From Erysipelotrichaceae bacterium (GTDB lineage Bacteria > Bacillota_I > Bacilli_A > Erysipelotrichales > Erysipelotrichaceae), in NCBI GenBank assembly GCA_027449005.1, contig DAIDML010000169.1, forward strand, positions 1 to 9,523: 9,523 nt of DNA, given 5' to 3'. Position numbers and translations under genes: made by a program. The notes below the pieces were generated by a model. It had not been told where the DNA came from, made no database searches, and worked only from the letters and a program-made list of their open reading frames with translations. This document shows, piece after piece, positions 1 through 6,634 of the stretch. Each line of letters opens with the position of its first letter. The stretch's first letter is position 1.

Positions 1-1021
1 CTGTAGATGGGTTTGTAATAGCAACATTTTCTAAGAAAGCATCTAATTGATTTCCAGTAACATTTGAAGTGGATCTAAAAGGAAGATAAGCAAAGTATTC
101 ATAATACTCCCCTATTGCTTCACCATTCATAACAGGTTGAGTTAATGCCAAATCAGAATAGAAACGAATTCCATCATAACTGTAATATCGACCATTCACT
201 AGCCAATCTGGAGCAGGACCATAAACATACGTTCCGCGTGAATTACCTGAGAAAAAACTAAAATTCTCATGGAATATTTCACGTTGTCCAGCCGAATTTG
301 TACTGACTCGATACTCATTTGCTCTTGGTCGAATGGTGTAGGGTTGTTCTTGATTCTTGTTGTTTAACTGGGTTTCAAGATACGTTTTACCACCTAAAGT
401 AATGGTCCAATTGTTTTCAACGTAAATAATTGGAATAATATCAACAGCTGCAATGTTCATGTAACCAACAAAACCTGGTACTTCCACTTTTACTACACCA
501 CGTTGACTGAATGATGTGTCTCTTGAATAGGCATACTGGGTTGAATCATAACCTAACGAACCTTCAATGTTACCATTAATGTCCACATTAACTATGGTTT
601 GGACTGGGTTGTATGAAACTGTTTCAATGTATCTTAAGTCATGATAAGCAGGCATATATGTACTATCAGAGGAAGAAGATAAGGATTGAGCTCTAAAAAT
701 ATACCCTAGCAAACCATTACCATTACCTTCTCTTAATCGTGCAGGATAGGATGTGATGATAGCTCGAGTTGCAGAAACAATCTTTAAAGGACTAGGACTT
801 GATTCATGAGTGATGACGAGATCTGGTGAAGTAGCCTTCATTTCATTCATAGCACTTTGTGCTGCAGCAAAAGTAGCATAACATCCTAATGCTTCAAATT
901 GGTTATGACCAACAATATTAAGAAGACTGAAATCTGTTGCTGTACAAGCAACATTGGCATGTACAACAATCCCAGTCTGGAAATTAAAGATTAAGAAAAT
1001 GATGAGGATAAGTTTCTTCAT
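1..1021 (-). CDS. Secreted N-acetylglucosaminidase (peptidoglycan hydrolase), N-terminal part, runs off left edge
   Basis: 340 codons are open from the ATG at 1021 to the window edge with no stop, so the 3' end is missing. Residues 1-22 form a signal peptide: a Lys-Lys start, a Leu/Ile/Phe core, and a probable VHA cut before Asn23. Residues 23-95 hold two cysteines (26, 47) and resemble the N-terminal module found in Bacillota cell-wall glucosaminidases. Residues about 140-200 look like an SH3-like wall-binding segment. Residues about 265-330 carry the block that precedes the LytD-type catalytic domain in this family (YGPAPDWL, YYSYDGIRFYSD, YLPFRSTSN, LDAFL). The catalytic domain itself (glucosaminidase, PF01832) should lie beyond the edge. 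The expected role is cleaving N-acetylglucosaminyl bonds in the wall outside the cell. The gene is divergent from the hemolysin III gene and has no Shine-Dalgarno before its ATG. The family call is from recalled conserved blocks, not a search. Confidence 0.78.
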   Translation of the reverse strand, partial: MKKLILIIFLIFNFQTGIVVHANVACTATDFSLLNIVGHNQFEALGCYATFAAAQSAMNEMKATSPDLVITHESSPSPLKIVSATRAIITSYPARLREGNGNGLLGYIFRAQSLSSSSDSTYMPAYHDLRYIETVSYNPVQTIVNVDINGNIEGSLGYDSTQYAYSRDTSFSQRGVVKVEVPGFVGYMNIAAVDIIPIIYVENNWTITLGGKTYLETQLNNKNQEQPYTIRPRANEYRVSTNSAGQREIFHENFSFFSGNSRGTYVYGPAPDWLVNGRYYSYDGIRFYSDLALTQPVMNGEAIGEYYEYFAYLPFRSTSNVTGNQLDAFLENVAITNPST

Positions 1022-1027
1022 AGGGTA

Positions 1028-1036
1028 ATTATATCA
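1028..1036 (-). promoter_or_regulatory. Extended -10 promoter of the glucosaminidase gene, predicted leaderless
   Basis: On the minus strand TGA-TATAAT (1036-1028) is a perfect extended -10. Six bases (TACCCT, 1027-1022) follow, then the ATG at 1021, so the normal start point of transcription falls on the A of ATG. No good -35 is visible at 16-18 bp; extended -10 promoters often do without one. There is no Shine-Dalgarno between promoter and ATG. Confidence 0.6.
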
Positions 1037-1062
1037 AATTCTACTCCAATGTGCGTTTAGAA

Positions 1063-1091
1063 AAGACAACCTTGATAAAGAATGATATAAT
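1063..1091 (+). promoter_or_regulatory. Promoter of the hemolysin III gene, predicted leaderless
   Basis: A -35-like AAGACA (1063-1068, GACA matching) is 17 bp from a perfect TATAAT (1086-1091), which is preceded by TGA (1083-1085) as an extended -10. Six bases (TCTTTC) separate it from the ATG at 1098, so transcription should start on the A of ATG. It mirrors the opposed promoter at 1028-1036. Confidence 0.65.
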
Positions 1092-1097
1092 TCTTTC

Positions 1098-1745
1098 ATG
1101 AAAAATTCTACAATGATAACATATTCAATTAAAGAAGAAGTGGGAAACTCCATTACCCATGGTATCATGGCAGTGCTCATGCTGCTCTTTTTGCCTTTTG
1201 CTTCCATCAGAGCTTATTTACTTCAAGATGCTCGATTAGCTTTCGGGGTCAGCACATTCATCATTAGTCTGTTCTTAATGTTCTTGATGTCTACCTTGTA
1301 TCATAGTATGGCTTTTGAAACAAAACACAAAACGGTCTTTAAAATCCTAGATCATATTTTTATTTATGTTGCGATAGCGGGAAGTTATACCCCAGTTGCT
1401 TTATCCATCATTGGAGGTACCTTAGGTTGGATCATCTTTGCGATACAATGGACGATGGTCATTATTGGAGTCTTATATAAATCATTGTCACGTAAATCAG
1501 TTCCCGCTTTATCACTGCTCATCTACATGGTTATGGGATGGTTGGTTGTGTTGATTTTTCCTTATTTATATCGTCAATCTAATTTACTTTTTCTAGTGCT
1601 TATGGCATTAGGGGGTGTTTTATATACCATTGGTGCCTACTTTTATGTACAAAAAACAAAACCATACACTCATGTTGTATGGCATGTCTTTGTTAATTTA
1701 GCTTCGATTGCACACTTTATCGCAATCGTCTTCTTTATTGTTTAA
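1098..1745 (+). CDS. Hemolysin III / PAQR-family (YqfA-like) seven-helix membrane protein
   Basis: The 215-residue length is typical for bacterial hemolysin III family proteins, and about seven hydrophobic segments cover residues 19-215. The family's metal-site motifs are all visible: STLYHS with His69, DH at 85-86 followed by IAGSYTP, and HVVWH near the C-terminus with His192 and His196. These residues hold a zinc ion in the PAQR superfamily. The founding member was named for haemolysis by a Bacillus cereus protein, but most homologues are ordinary membrane proteins of unknown substrate, so no toxin role is implied. The start at 1098 has no Shine-Dalgarno but sits exactly at the predicted transcription start. 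The alternative Met6 (1113) has no ribosome site either. The gene converges on galE and the two overlap by 11 bp at their stops. Confidence 0.88.
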   Translation: MKNSTMITYSIKEEVGNSITHGIMAVLMLLFLPFASIRAYLLQDARLAFGVSTFIISLFLMFLMSTLYHSMAFETKHKTVFKILDHIFIYVAIAGSYTPVALSIIGGTLGWIIFAIQWTMVIIGVLYKSLSRKSVPALSLLIYMVMGWLVVLIFPYLYRQSNLLFLVLMALGGVLYTIGAYFYVQKTKPYTHVVWHVFVNLASIAHFIAIVFFIV

Positions 1746-2718
1746 GTCTCTTAGCTCTAAAATCATAATCTGTCTTCACAATATCAGCTAGCGAATACTT
1801 AGGAGTCCATTGAAGTAATTCATTGGCTTTCTTAGAAACTGCGATTAACTTAGCTGGATCGCCTTCTCTGCGCTCACCCATTTGCACCTCCAACGGTGCA
1901 ATTTTTTTAACCTCATCAACCACTTGTTTAACTGAATAACCATGGGATGATCCTAAGTTAAACACTTCATTGCTTTGATGTTTATGAGTGTATTCTAATC
2001 CTAAAACATGCGCATACGCTAGATCACTCACATGAATGTAATCACGAATGCAAGTTCCATCATCGGTTGGATAATCATCACCAAAGATAGTGACATGAGA
2101 GCGTTGTTTTAAAGCAGCCATAACCGTAATAGGCACAATATGGGTTAACGTGGATTTATCAAGTCCAAGTCGTAAACTTGGATGTGCACCTGCTACGTTA
2201 AAGTATCTAAAGATACATGTATTTAATCCATACGCTTTAGCACTGTCCTTAATGACCATTTCTGCTGCCAGTTTACTATTTCCATAAGGATTGATAGGAA
2301 GACACACATCATTCTCTTCACAAAAACCAGTTGGATGATCTCCATAAGCAGCTGCTGTGGATGAGAATATTAAGGTTTTGATGTTAGCTTTTCTCATGCT
2401 CTGAATCAAGCTAATGACACCAAAGACATTGTTGTAGTAATAATCAAGTGGCATGGAAACACTTTCATTGACAATCAGCTTAGCAGCGAAATGCATGACT
2501 GCATCTACGGGTGATTCATCATTCTCAATTTCAAAAACTCGATCCATTGCAGTTTGATCAGTGCAATCAGCTTCATAAAAGCGAGCTTCATCAAAAAGAA
2601 ATTCTTGACTTCCTGTTGATAAATTATCAATTACAAAGACATCATGCCCTGCTTTCAATAATTCCAACACGGTATGAGAACCGATATAACCTGCTCCCCC
2701 ACAAACACAAATTTTCAT
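1735..2718 (-). CDS. galE: UDP-glucose 4-epimerase
   Basis: This 327-residue cytoplasmic enzyme interconverts UDP-glucose and UDP-galactose using bound NAD. The sequence shows the N-terminal Rossmann fingerprint GGAGYIG (7-13), an acidic residue ending strand 2 (Asp31, in DNLSTG), the SSTAAAYG block (119-126), and the catalytic YGNSK pair Tyr145/Lys149. RYFNVAGAHP (171-180) and the C-terminal GERREGDPAK (281-290) are typical of GalE. At the position of E. coli Ser124 there appears to be Thr121, which can serve the same role. It is the last gene of the operon, 12 nt after the DUF368 gene. Its Shine-Dalgarno (GGGGGA, 7 nt before ATG) abuts that gene's stop, which suggests coupled translation. 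In this setting it probably supplies UDP-Gal for surface glycans or glycolipids. No terminator hairpin is visible after it. Confidence 0.95.
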   Translation of the reverse strand: MKICVCGGAGYIGSHTVLELLKAGHDVFVIDNLSTGSQEFLFDEARFYEADCTDQTAMDRVFEIENDESPVDAVMHFAAKLIVNESVSMPLDYYYNNVFGVISLIQSMRKANIKTLIFSSTAAAYGDHPTGFCEENDVCLPINPYGNSKLAAEMVIKDSAKAYGLNTCIFRYFNVAGAHPSLRLGLDKSTLTHIVPITVMAALKQRSHVTIFGDDYPTDDGTCIRDYIHVSDLAYAHVLGLEYTHKHQSNEVFNLGSSHGYSVKQVVDEVKKIAPLEVQMGERREGDPAKLIAVSKKANELLQWTPKYSLADIVKTDYDFRAKRLKQ

Positions 2719-2730
2719 GATAGAATCCCC

Positions 2731-3528
2731 CTATTTTTTGTTAATGAAATAAATGAATACACTAGAACCAATCAACAAAACAACTTGAATCAAAGGTTGA
2801 TTGAACTGCGGAATGATGGACCATGTTGATCCAATGATTAGACCTAAAATAACATGATAAATGAATTTGGAATGTTTTTTAAGTAATAATGACATGAGTT
2901 TTGAACCTAGAATTAACCCAACAACCATACCAATTAAAACAATGATGAGATGCGGGAAAACAAGTCCACGAATGATGTATGAGAAGATGGCTGTGTAATA
3001 CCCAATCATCACCAGTAACATGGATCCACTCACACCTGGAATAATCATCGTAATGGTGGATAACGATGAAGCGATCAATAAACCAATGATTTTCCCAACA
3101 CTCAATATTTCTACATTAATTTCACCAACTGTGCGATCTTGAAATACAATCATCAATGTAACTAAAACAGCAGTAATGATTAATCCAAGCAAGTTAACAA
3201 TATTCTTTTCTTTAATGTGACTTAATTTCGCAATCAACGGAAAACTTCCAAGAATTATCCCAACAAAAACGGTGTAAGTCAGTTCTGAATAGTTTTCCAG
3301 TAAGAATCCCATGATCTGAGCAAAGCCCAAGATTCCTGTCACAATACCTAAAAACAAAATGACAAGAGGAATAAAGTAGTCTTTGAGATGTTTAAAATCT
3401 AAAGAAAGTACTTCGACCATCATCTCATAAACACCAAAAACAACAGCCATCGTTCCACCACTAACTCCAGGGATAACATTGGCTACACCAATAAAAAAGC
3501 CTGCTAAAAATGTTTTGATTGTTTTCAT
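2731..3528 (-). CDS. popT: DUF368 (PopT-type) undecaprenyl-phosphate flippase
   Basis: This is a very hydrophobic protein of 265 residues with about eight membrane segments. It carries the DUF368 hallmark PGVSGGT near the N-terminus (20-26) and a second copy, PGVSGS (164-169), in the other half, so it looks like an internally duplicated transporter fold. Work on DUF368 proteins (PopT in Vibrio cholerae) showed they return undecaprenyl phosphate across the membrane for reuse in wall synthesis. Finding it in one operon with uppS, which makes the precursor, fits this well. I chose the ATG at 3528: it overlaps the rseP stop as ATGA and matches where family members begin. An in-frame ATG at 3546 adds six residues but lacks a ribosome site. 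The only Shine-Dalgarno-like run (GGAG, 3544-3541) is about 12 nt from the chosen start, so coupling to rseP is likely. Confidence 0.85.
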   Translation of the reverse strand: MKTIKTFLAGFFIGVANVIPGVSGGTMAVVFGVYEMMVEVLSLDFKHLKDYFIPLVILFLGIVTGILGFAQIMGFLLENYSELTYTVFVGIILGSFPLIAKLSHIKEKNIVNLLGLIITAVLVTLMIVFQDRTVGEINVEILSVGKIIGLLIASSLSTITMIIPGVSGSMLLVMIGYYTAIFSYIIRGLVFPHLIIVLIGMVVGLILGSKLMSLLLKKHSKFIYHVILGLIIGSTWSIIPQFNQPLIQVVLLIGSSVFIYFINKK

Positions 3529-4577
3529 GAAAAGATTAATCTCCATATATCTTGAAAGGTTACTAAGACAAACAAGGCAAGCATTAAGAAGACACTGATA
3601 CTCATCAAATTATGCTCAATTTTTTCAGGTAATGGTTTTTTAATGATCCATTCAATCCCCGTTAAGATGACACGACCACCATCAAGTATTGGTAGTGGTA
3701 ATAAGTTAAACACAGCAATGTTAACTGAAAGAATAGCTATCAATGCAAATAAACTTCGTGCACCAGCTTGAGCTGATTGAGCAGTAATGTTAAAGATGCC
3801 TACAGGACCACTGACTTGATTAAGACCAATTCCTCTCACAAGTAGTCCTAACGACATCATCACTTGAGCGAAAGATGTAATGAAAGCATCCAATCCATAA
3901 ATAGGTGTTTCATACCAAGCAACAGCCTTGAAGTTAGCAGGAGGAACAAACAATCCTAAAAAGTATCGCTGATTTGCTTCATCGTATTCAGGAGTGATTT
4001 CAATCTGTAACATTTGGTTGTTACGTTCAATGTTAAAGATCATTGTATCTGCAATGATTTGAGTGATGTTGATGACATCATAGAAATCAGTTGGAACATA
4101 CAGTGATTGATCAGGTAAAACAATTGAAACTATGCGATCTTGTGTTAGTAATCCACTTAGTTCTGCGGGTGAATCTTCTACAATACGATCAACAACAGCA
4201 TCAGGTGGAGTATTAATTCCACCAGAAGATAGAATTAAACCTGTAAAGATCACAAAAGCCAGGATGAAATTAAAAGCTATTCCAGCAAGCATCACTAAAA
4301 TGCGTTTGAATGGATGTATTCCTTTAATGGTACGATCAAAAGGAATGGACTCATCAATTCCTTGATCAGTTTCTCCAGCCATCGCCACAAATCCACCTAA
4401 AGGAATGGCTCGGATAGAATATTGAGTCTCTTCTTTTTGCTTAGACCATACAACAGGACCAAACCCTAATGAAAATTCTTTGCAATACACATTGAATGCT
4501 TTCGCAACAATAAGATGTCCTAGTTCATGAACAAAGACAATTAATCCTAAAACAAAAATGAAATAAATGATGGACAT
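3525..4577 (-). CDS. rseP: RIP metalloprotease RseP (site-2 protease, M50 family)
   Basis: This 350-residue membrane zinc protease cuts transmembrane segments, such as those of anti-sigma factors and leftover signal peptides; the Bacillus counterpart is RasP. The active-site HELGH lies in the first membrane helix (17-21, catalytic Glu18). The third zinc ligand is in NLLPLPILDGG (291-301, Asp299) in a later helix. A single PDZ-like domain spans about 120-205. GFGPVVWS (38-45) and IPLGGFVAMAGE (58-69) are typical of the family. Further membrane segments lie near 93-117, 275-295 and 325-345. The start has AGGAGG 4 nt upstream. It follows cdsA after 19 nt; in Bacillus dxr sits between the two. 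The stop is TGA, overlapping the ATG of the next gene. The substrates cannot be read from the sequence. Confidence 0.95.
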   Translation of the reverse strand: MSIIYFIFVLGLIVFVHELGHLIVAKAFNVYCKEFSLGFGPVVWSKQKEETQYSIRAIPLGGFVAMAGETDQGIDESIPFDRTIKGIHPFKRILVMLAGIAFNFILAFVIFTGLILSSGGINTPPDAVVDRIVEDSPAELSGLLTQDRIVSIVLPDQSLYVPTDFYDVINITQIIADTMIFNIERNNQMLQIEITPEYDEANQRYFLGLFVPPANFKAVAWYETPIYGLDAFITSFAQVMMSLGLLVRGIGLNQVSGPVGIFNITAQSAQAGARSLFALIAILSVNIAVFNLLPLPILDGGRVILTGIEWIIKKPLPEKIEHNLMSISVFLMLALFVLVTFQDIWRLIFS

Positions 4578-4596
4578 GAATCCTCCTATCGAGTGA

Positions 4597-5367
4597 CTAA
4601 ACGATCATAGTCGCAAGTAATGTATAAAAGAACATAAAATTGAATAGTAAACTATCAATGCGATCCAGTACTCCCCCATGTTCAGGAAAGAGGTGACCAA
4701 AATCCTTAACTTTGAAATAACGCTTAAATGATGAGAATGCTAAATCTCCCAATTGAGAAATAAGAGGCATCAATACACTCGCAATCACCACTAACTCAAG
4801 TGGGAAGCGACCAGGAATAACATAAATGGCATAGGCAAATGATACTGCACTTGATACAATCCATCCTCCAAGTGCACCTTCAATGGTTTTATTAGGAGAG
4901 ATGCGCGGTGCTAACTTATGTTTCCCAAAGAACATTCCTGTAAAATAAGCAGCAGTATCTGTCACATACGTAGAAACCGCCACATAAAGGATGGCTAATG
5001 ATCCATAAGTATTAACCGTGTTAACTCCTTGAACTGATAGTGTGATAATCATCAACAAAGTAAATAAGATGGTTGCATCAACCACTTCAAACCACTCAAA
5101 ATACACCGTCAACACAAATAAGAAGAGCAAAATGGAAACCATGCCCACTAAAAAGAAGCGAGTCGTTAACATTGGAAGTACAAGAATGGTAACGATCACA
5201 AAAAAGTCCATTTCGTTTGGCCATTTGTCTTTGAACAAATTGGTGACTTCTAATCCACCAATGATTGAGAAAATAAAGACTGCAATTTTAAACCACCATC
5301 CACCATAGTAGAGAATGGGCAAAAACACCCCAACAAGGATTAATCCTGTGATTATCTTCTGTTTCAT
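4597..5367 (-). CDS. cdsA: Phosphatidate cytidylyltransferase (CDP-diacylglycerol synthase)
   Basis: The protein joins CTP and phosphatidate to make CDP-diacylglycerol, the branch point of bacterial phospholipid synthesis, in the cytoplasmic membrane. It has 256 residues and about seven to eight hydrophobic helices. The complete family signature lies near the C-terminus (about 212-238): SSFKRYFKVKDFG followed by PEHGGVLDRID, with Lys221, Asp222, His230, Asp235 and Asp238. SPNKTIEG (157-164) and the Asp137 region (TDTAAYF) are also conserved. Its ATG overlaps the uppS stop by one base (TAATG), and GGAGGT lies 5 nt upstream inside uppS, so the two are translated together. The length is slightly short but normal for Bacillota. 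Confidence 0.95.
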   Translation of the reverse strand: MKQKIITGLILVGVFLPILYYGGWWFKIAVFIFSIIGGLEVTNLFKDKWPNEMDFFVIVTILVLPMLTTRFFLVGMVSILLFLFVLTVYFEWFEVVDATILFTLLMIITLSVQGVNTVNTYGSLAILYVAVSTYVTDTAAYFTGMFFGKHKLAPRISPNKTIEGALGGWIVSSAVSFAYAIYVIPGRFPLELVVIASVLMPLISQLGDLAFSSFKRYFKVKDFGHLFPEHGGVLDRIDSLLFNFMFFYTLLATMIV

Positions 5368-6050
5368 TACAGACCTCCAAAACGACGATGACGTTTCTCA
5401 TATTCATTGATTGTCTTCTCAAAATCATTCTCAGTAAATTCAGGCCAATGTAAAGGACAGAAGACAAGCTCACTGTAAGCTAATTGCCATAATAGAAAAT
5501 TTGACAATCGCTTTTCTCCACTGGTACGTATGCACAAATCCACTGGTGGTAAATGAGATGTATATAGAAATGATTCTAACATTTCCTCATCGATTGGTAA
5601 ATGAGGATGGTTTGTAATGAACGAGTTAACAGCCATCACTATCTCTTGTCTCGATCCATAGTTTAGAGCTAACACTAATTTTAATCCTTGATTATCTTTT
5701 GTTTTTTCAATGATATCTTCACAGATTTTGACTGTAGAGGTAGGTAATTTCTTCCAATCTCCAATAAATTCAATGTTTATATCATTATCAATCAATTCTT
5801 TTAAATATTGATTAAGAAAAACTCTTGGCAAGTCCATGATAAAAGACACTTCACTGTCAGGTCTTTTCCAATTTTCTGTGGAAAAGGCAAACAATGTTAA
5901 GACTTTAATCCCTAGATCTTTGGCACGTATCGCAATATTGCGTATGTTAATCGCACCATGATAGTGACCATGGGTACGCTCTCTACCTTGGGATTTTGCC
6001 CATCGGCCATTGCCATCCATGATAATCGCAACATGTTGTGGAAGACTCAT
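5367..6050 (-). CDS. uppS: Undecaprenyl pyrophosphate synthase (cis-prenyltransferase)
   Basis: UppS extends farnesyl pyrophosphate with isopentenyl units to the C55 lipid that carries wall and glycan precursors. The 227-residue protein holds the whole cis-prenyltransferase pattern. HVAIIMDGNGRWA near the N-terminus gives the catalytic Asp12. FAFSTENWKRP (55-65) is the substrate-binding stretch. DLCIRTSGEKRLSNFLLWQ (171-189) followed by AYSELVF, with Glu194 and Arg175, forms the pyrophosphate and Mg site. It is a little shorter than the Bacillus or E. coli enzyme, mostly at the N-terminus. The start has AAGGAG 4 nt upstream, just after a hairpin that ends frr. The DUF368 flippase three genes downstream would handle its product after dephosphorylation. 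Confidence 0.96.
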   Translation of the reverse strand: MSLPQHVAIIMDGNGRWAKSQGRERTHGHYHGAINIRNIAIRAKDLGIKVLTLFAFSTENWKRPDSEVSFIMDLPRVFLNQYLKELIDNDINIEFIGDWKKLPTSTVKICEDIIEKTKDNQGLKLVLALNYGSRQEIVMAVNSFITNHPHLPIDEEMLESFLYTSHLPPVDLCIRTSGEKRLSNFLLWQLAYSELVFCPLHWPEFTENDFEKTINEYEKRHRRFGGL

Positions 6051-6062
6051 AATGCTCCTTTT

Positions 6063-6087
6063 AAAAGAAACTCACTTTCGTGAGTTT
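6063..6087 (-). terminator. Hairpin with T-run at the end of frr (weak internal terminator)
   Basis: On the minus strand AAACTCAC and GTGAGTTT form a perfect 8-bp stem (6087-6068) closed by a GAAA tetraloop, a very stable loop type. It is followed by CTTTT. The frr stop codon (6088-6086) overlaps the first stem arm, and the uppS Shine-Dalgarno lies right after the T-run. The T-run is short, so partial termination or mRNA end protection is more likely than a full stop. Confidence 0.55.
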
Positions 6088-6631
6088 ATACTGTCATAAT
6101 TTCTTTTGTTTTATCTGCTGCAATAGCGTCAATGTGTTTGATGGTCTCATCAGTCAGTTTCTGAACTTGATCAAGAGCTTTCTTTTCAACATCTTCACTT
6201 AGTTCATCATCTGCTTTAATGTGATCATTAATTTCACGGCGAACATTACGTGCAGCTACTTTTGCATCTTCAGCCAGTTTACTGACTTGCTTTGATAACT
6301 CTTTACGTGTTTCTTGAGTCAATGAAGGCACATTTACACGAATGACTAACCCATCATTTTGAGGAGTTAAGCCAATATTAGCATTAAAAATTGCTTTTTC
6401 TGTGTCTTTTAAAACACTGTTATCAAAAGGCTTAAATACCAATTGCTTCCCTTCCACAACATTAATTTGTCCAAGTTGAGCTAATGGAGTTGGCATACCA
6501 TAATAATCAACATGCAATTCTGAAATGAGTGTTGGATTAGCACGTCCTGTTCTCACAGTTGATAAACTGTGTTGAAAGGCATCTACTGTTTTGTTCATTT
6601 TATCATGAGCTAAATCAATGTGTTTTTTCAT
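6086..6631 (-). CDS. frr: Ribosome recycling factor
   Basis: RRF works with EF-G to split the ribosome after translation ends. The 181-residue length is close to the usual 185. Visible landmarks are STVRTGRANPTLI (24-36), DYYGMPTPLAQL (42-53), GLTPQNDG in the hinge region, and VAARNVRREIND in the three-helix bundle. The C-terminal half is a charged amphipathic helix, as expected. The ATG lies 3 nt after the pyrH stop, and its Shine-Dalgarno (GGGAGA) lies in the last codons of pyrH. The pair pyrH-frr is conserved across most bacteria. The gene ends inside a hairpin. Confidence 0.97.
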   Translation of the reverse strand: MKKHIDLAHDKMNKTVDAFQHSLSTVRTGRANPTLISELHVDYYGMPTPLAQLGQINVVEGKQLVFKPFDNSVLKDTEKAIFNANIGLTPQNDGLVIRVNVPSLTQETRKELSKQVSKLAEDAKVAARNVRREINDHIKADDELSEDVEKKALDQVQKLTDETIKHIDAIAADKTKEIMTV

Positions 6632-6634
6632 TTT

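Noticed and set aside
1098..1745. Hemolysin III protein as a virulence toxin
   Set aside because: The family name is historical; the PAQR-type metal motifs point to an integral membrane protein and nothing nearby suggests secretion or pathogenicity.
4132..4365. Open frames on the opposite strand of rseP, cdsA, tsf and rpsB (here the one inside rseP)
   Set aside because: They lie wholly inside well-identified genes, have no recognisable family motifs and no ribosome sites; they are shadows of the coding frame.
6086..6140. TATAAA near the 3' end of frr as a promoter for uppS
   Set aside because: No -35 at 16-18 bp and no extended -10 TG at the right place; the site overlaps the frr stop and the hairpin.
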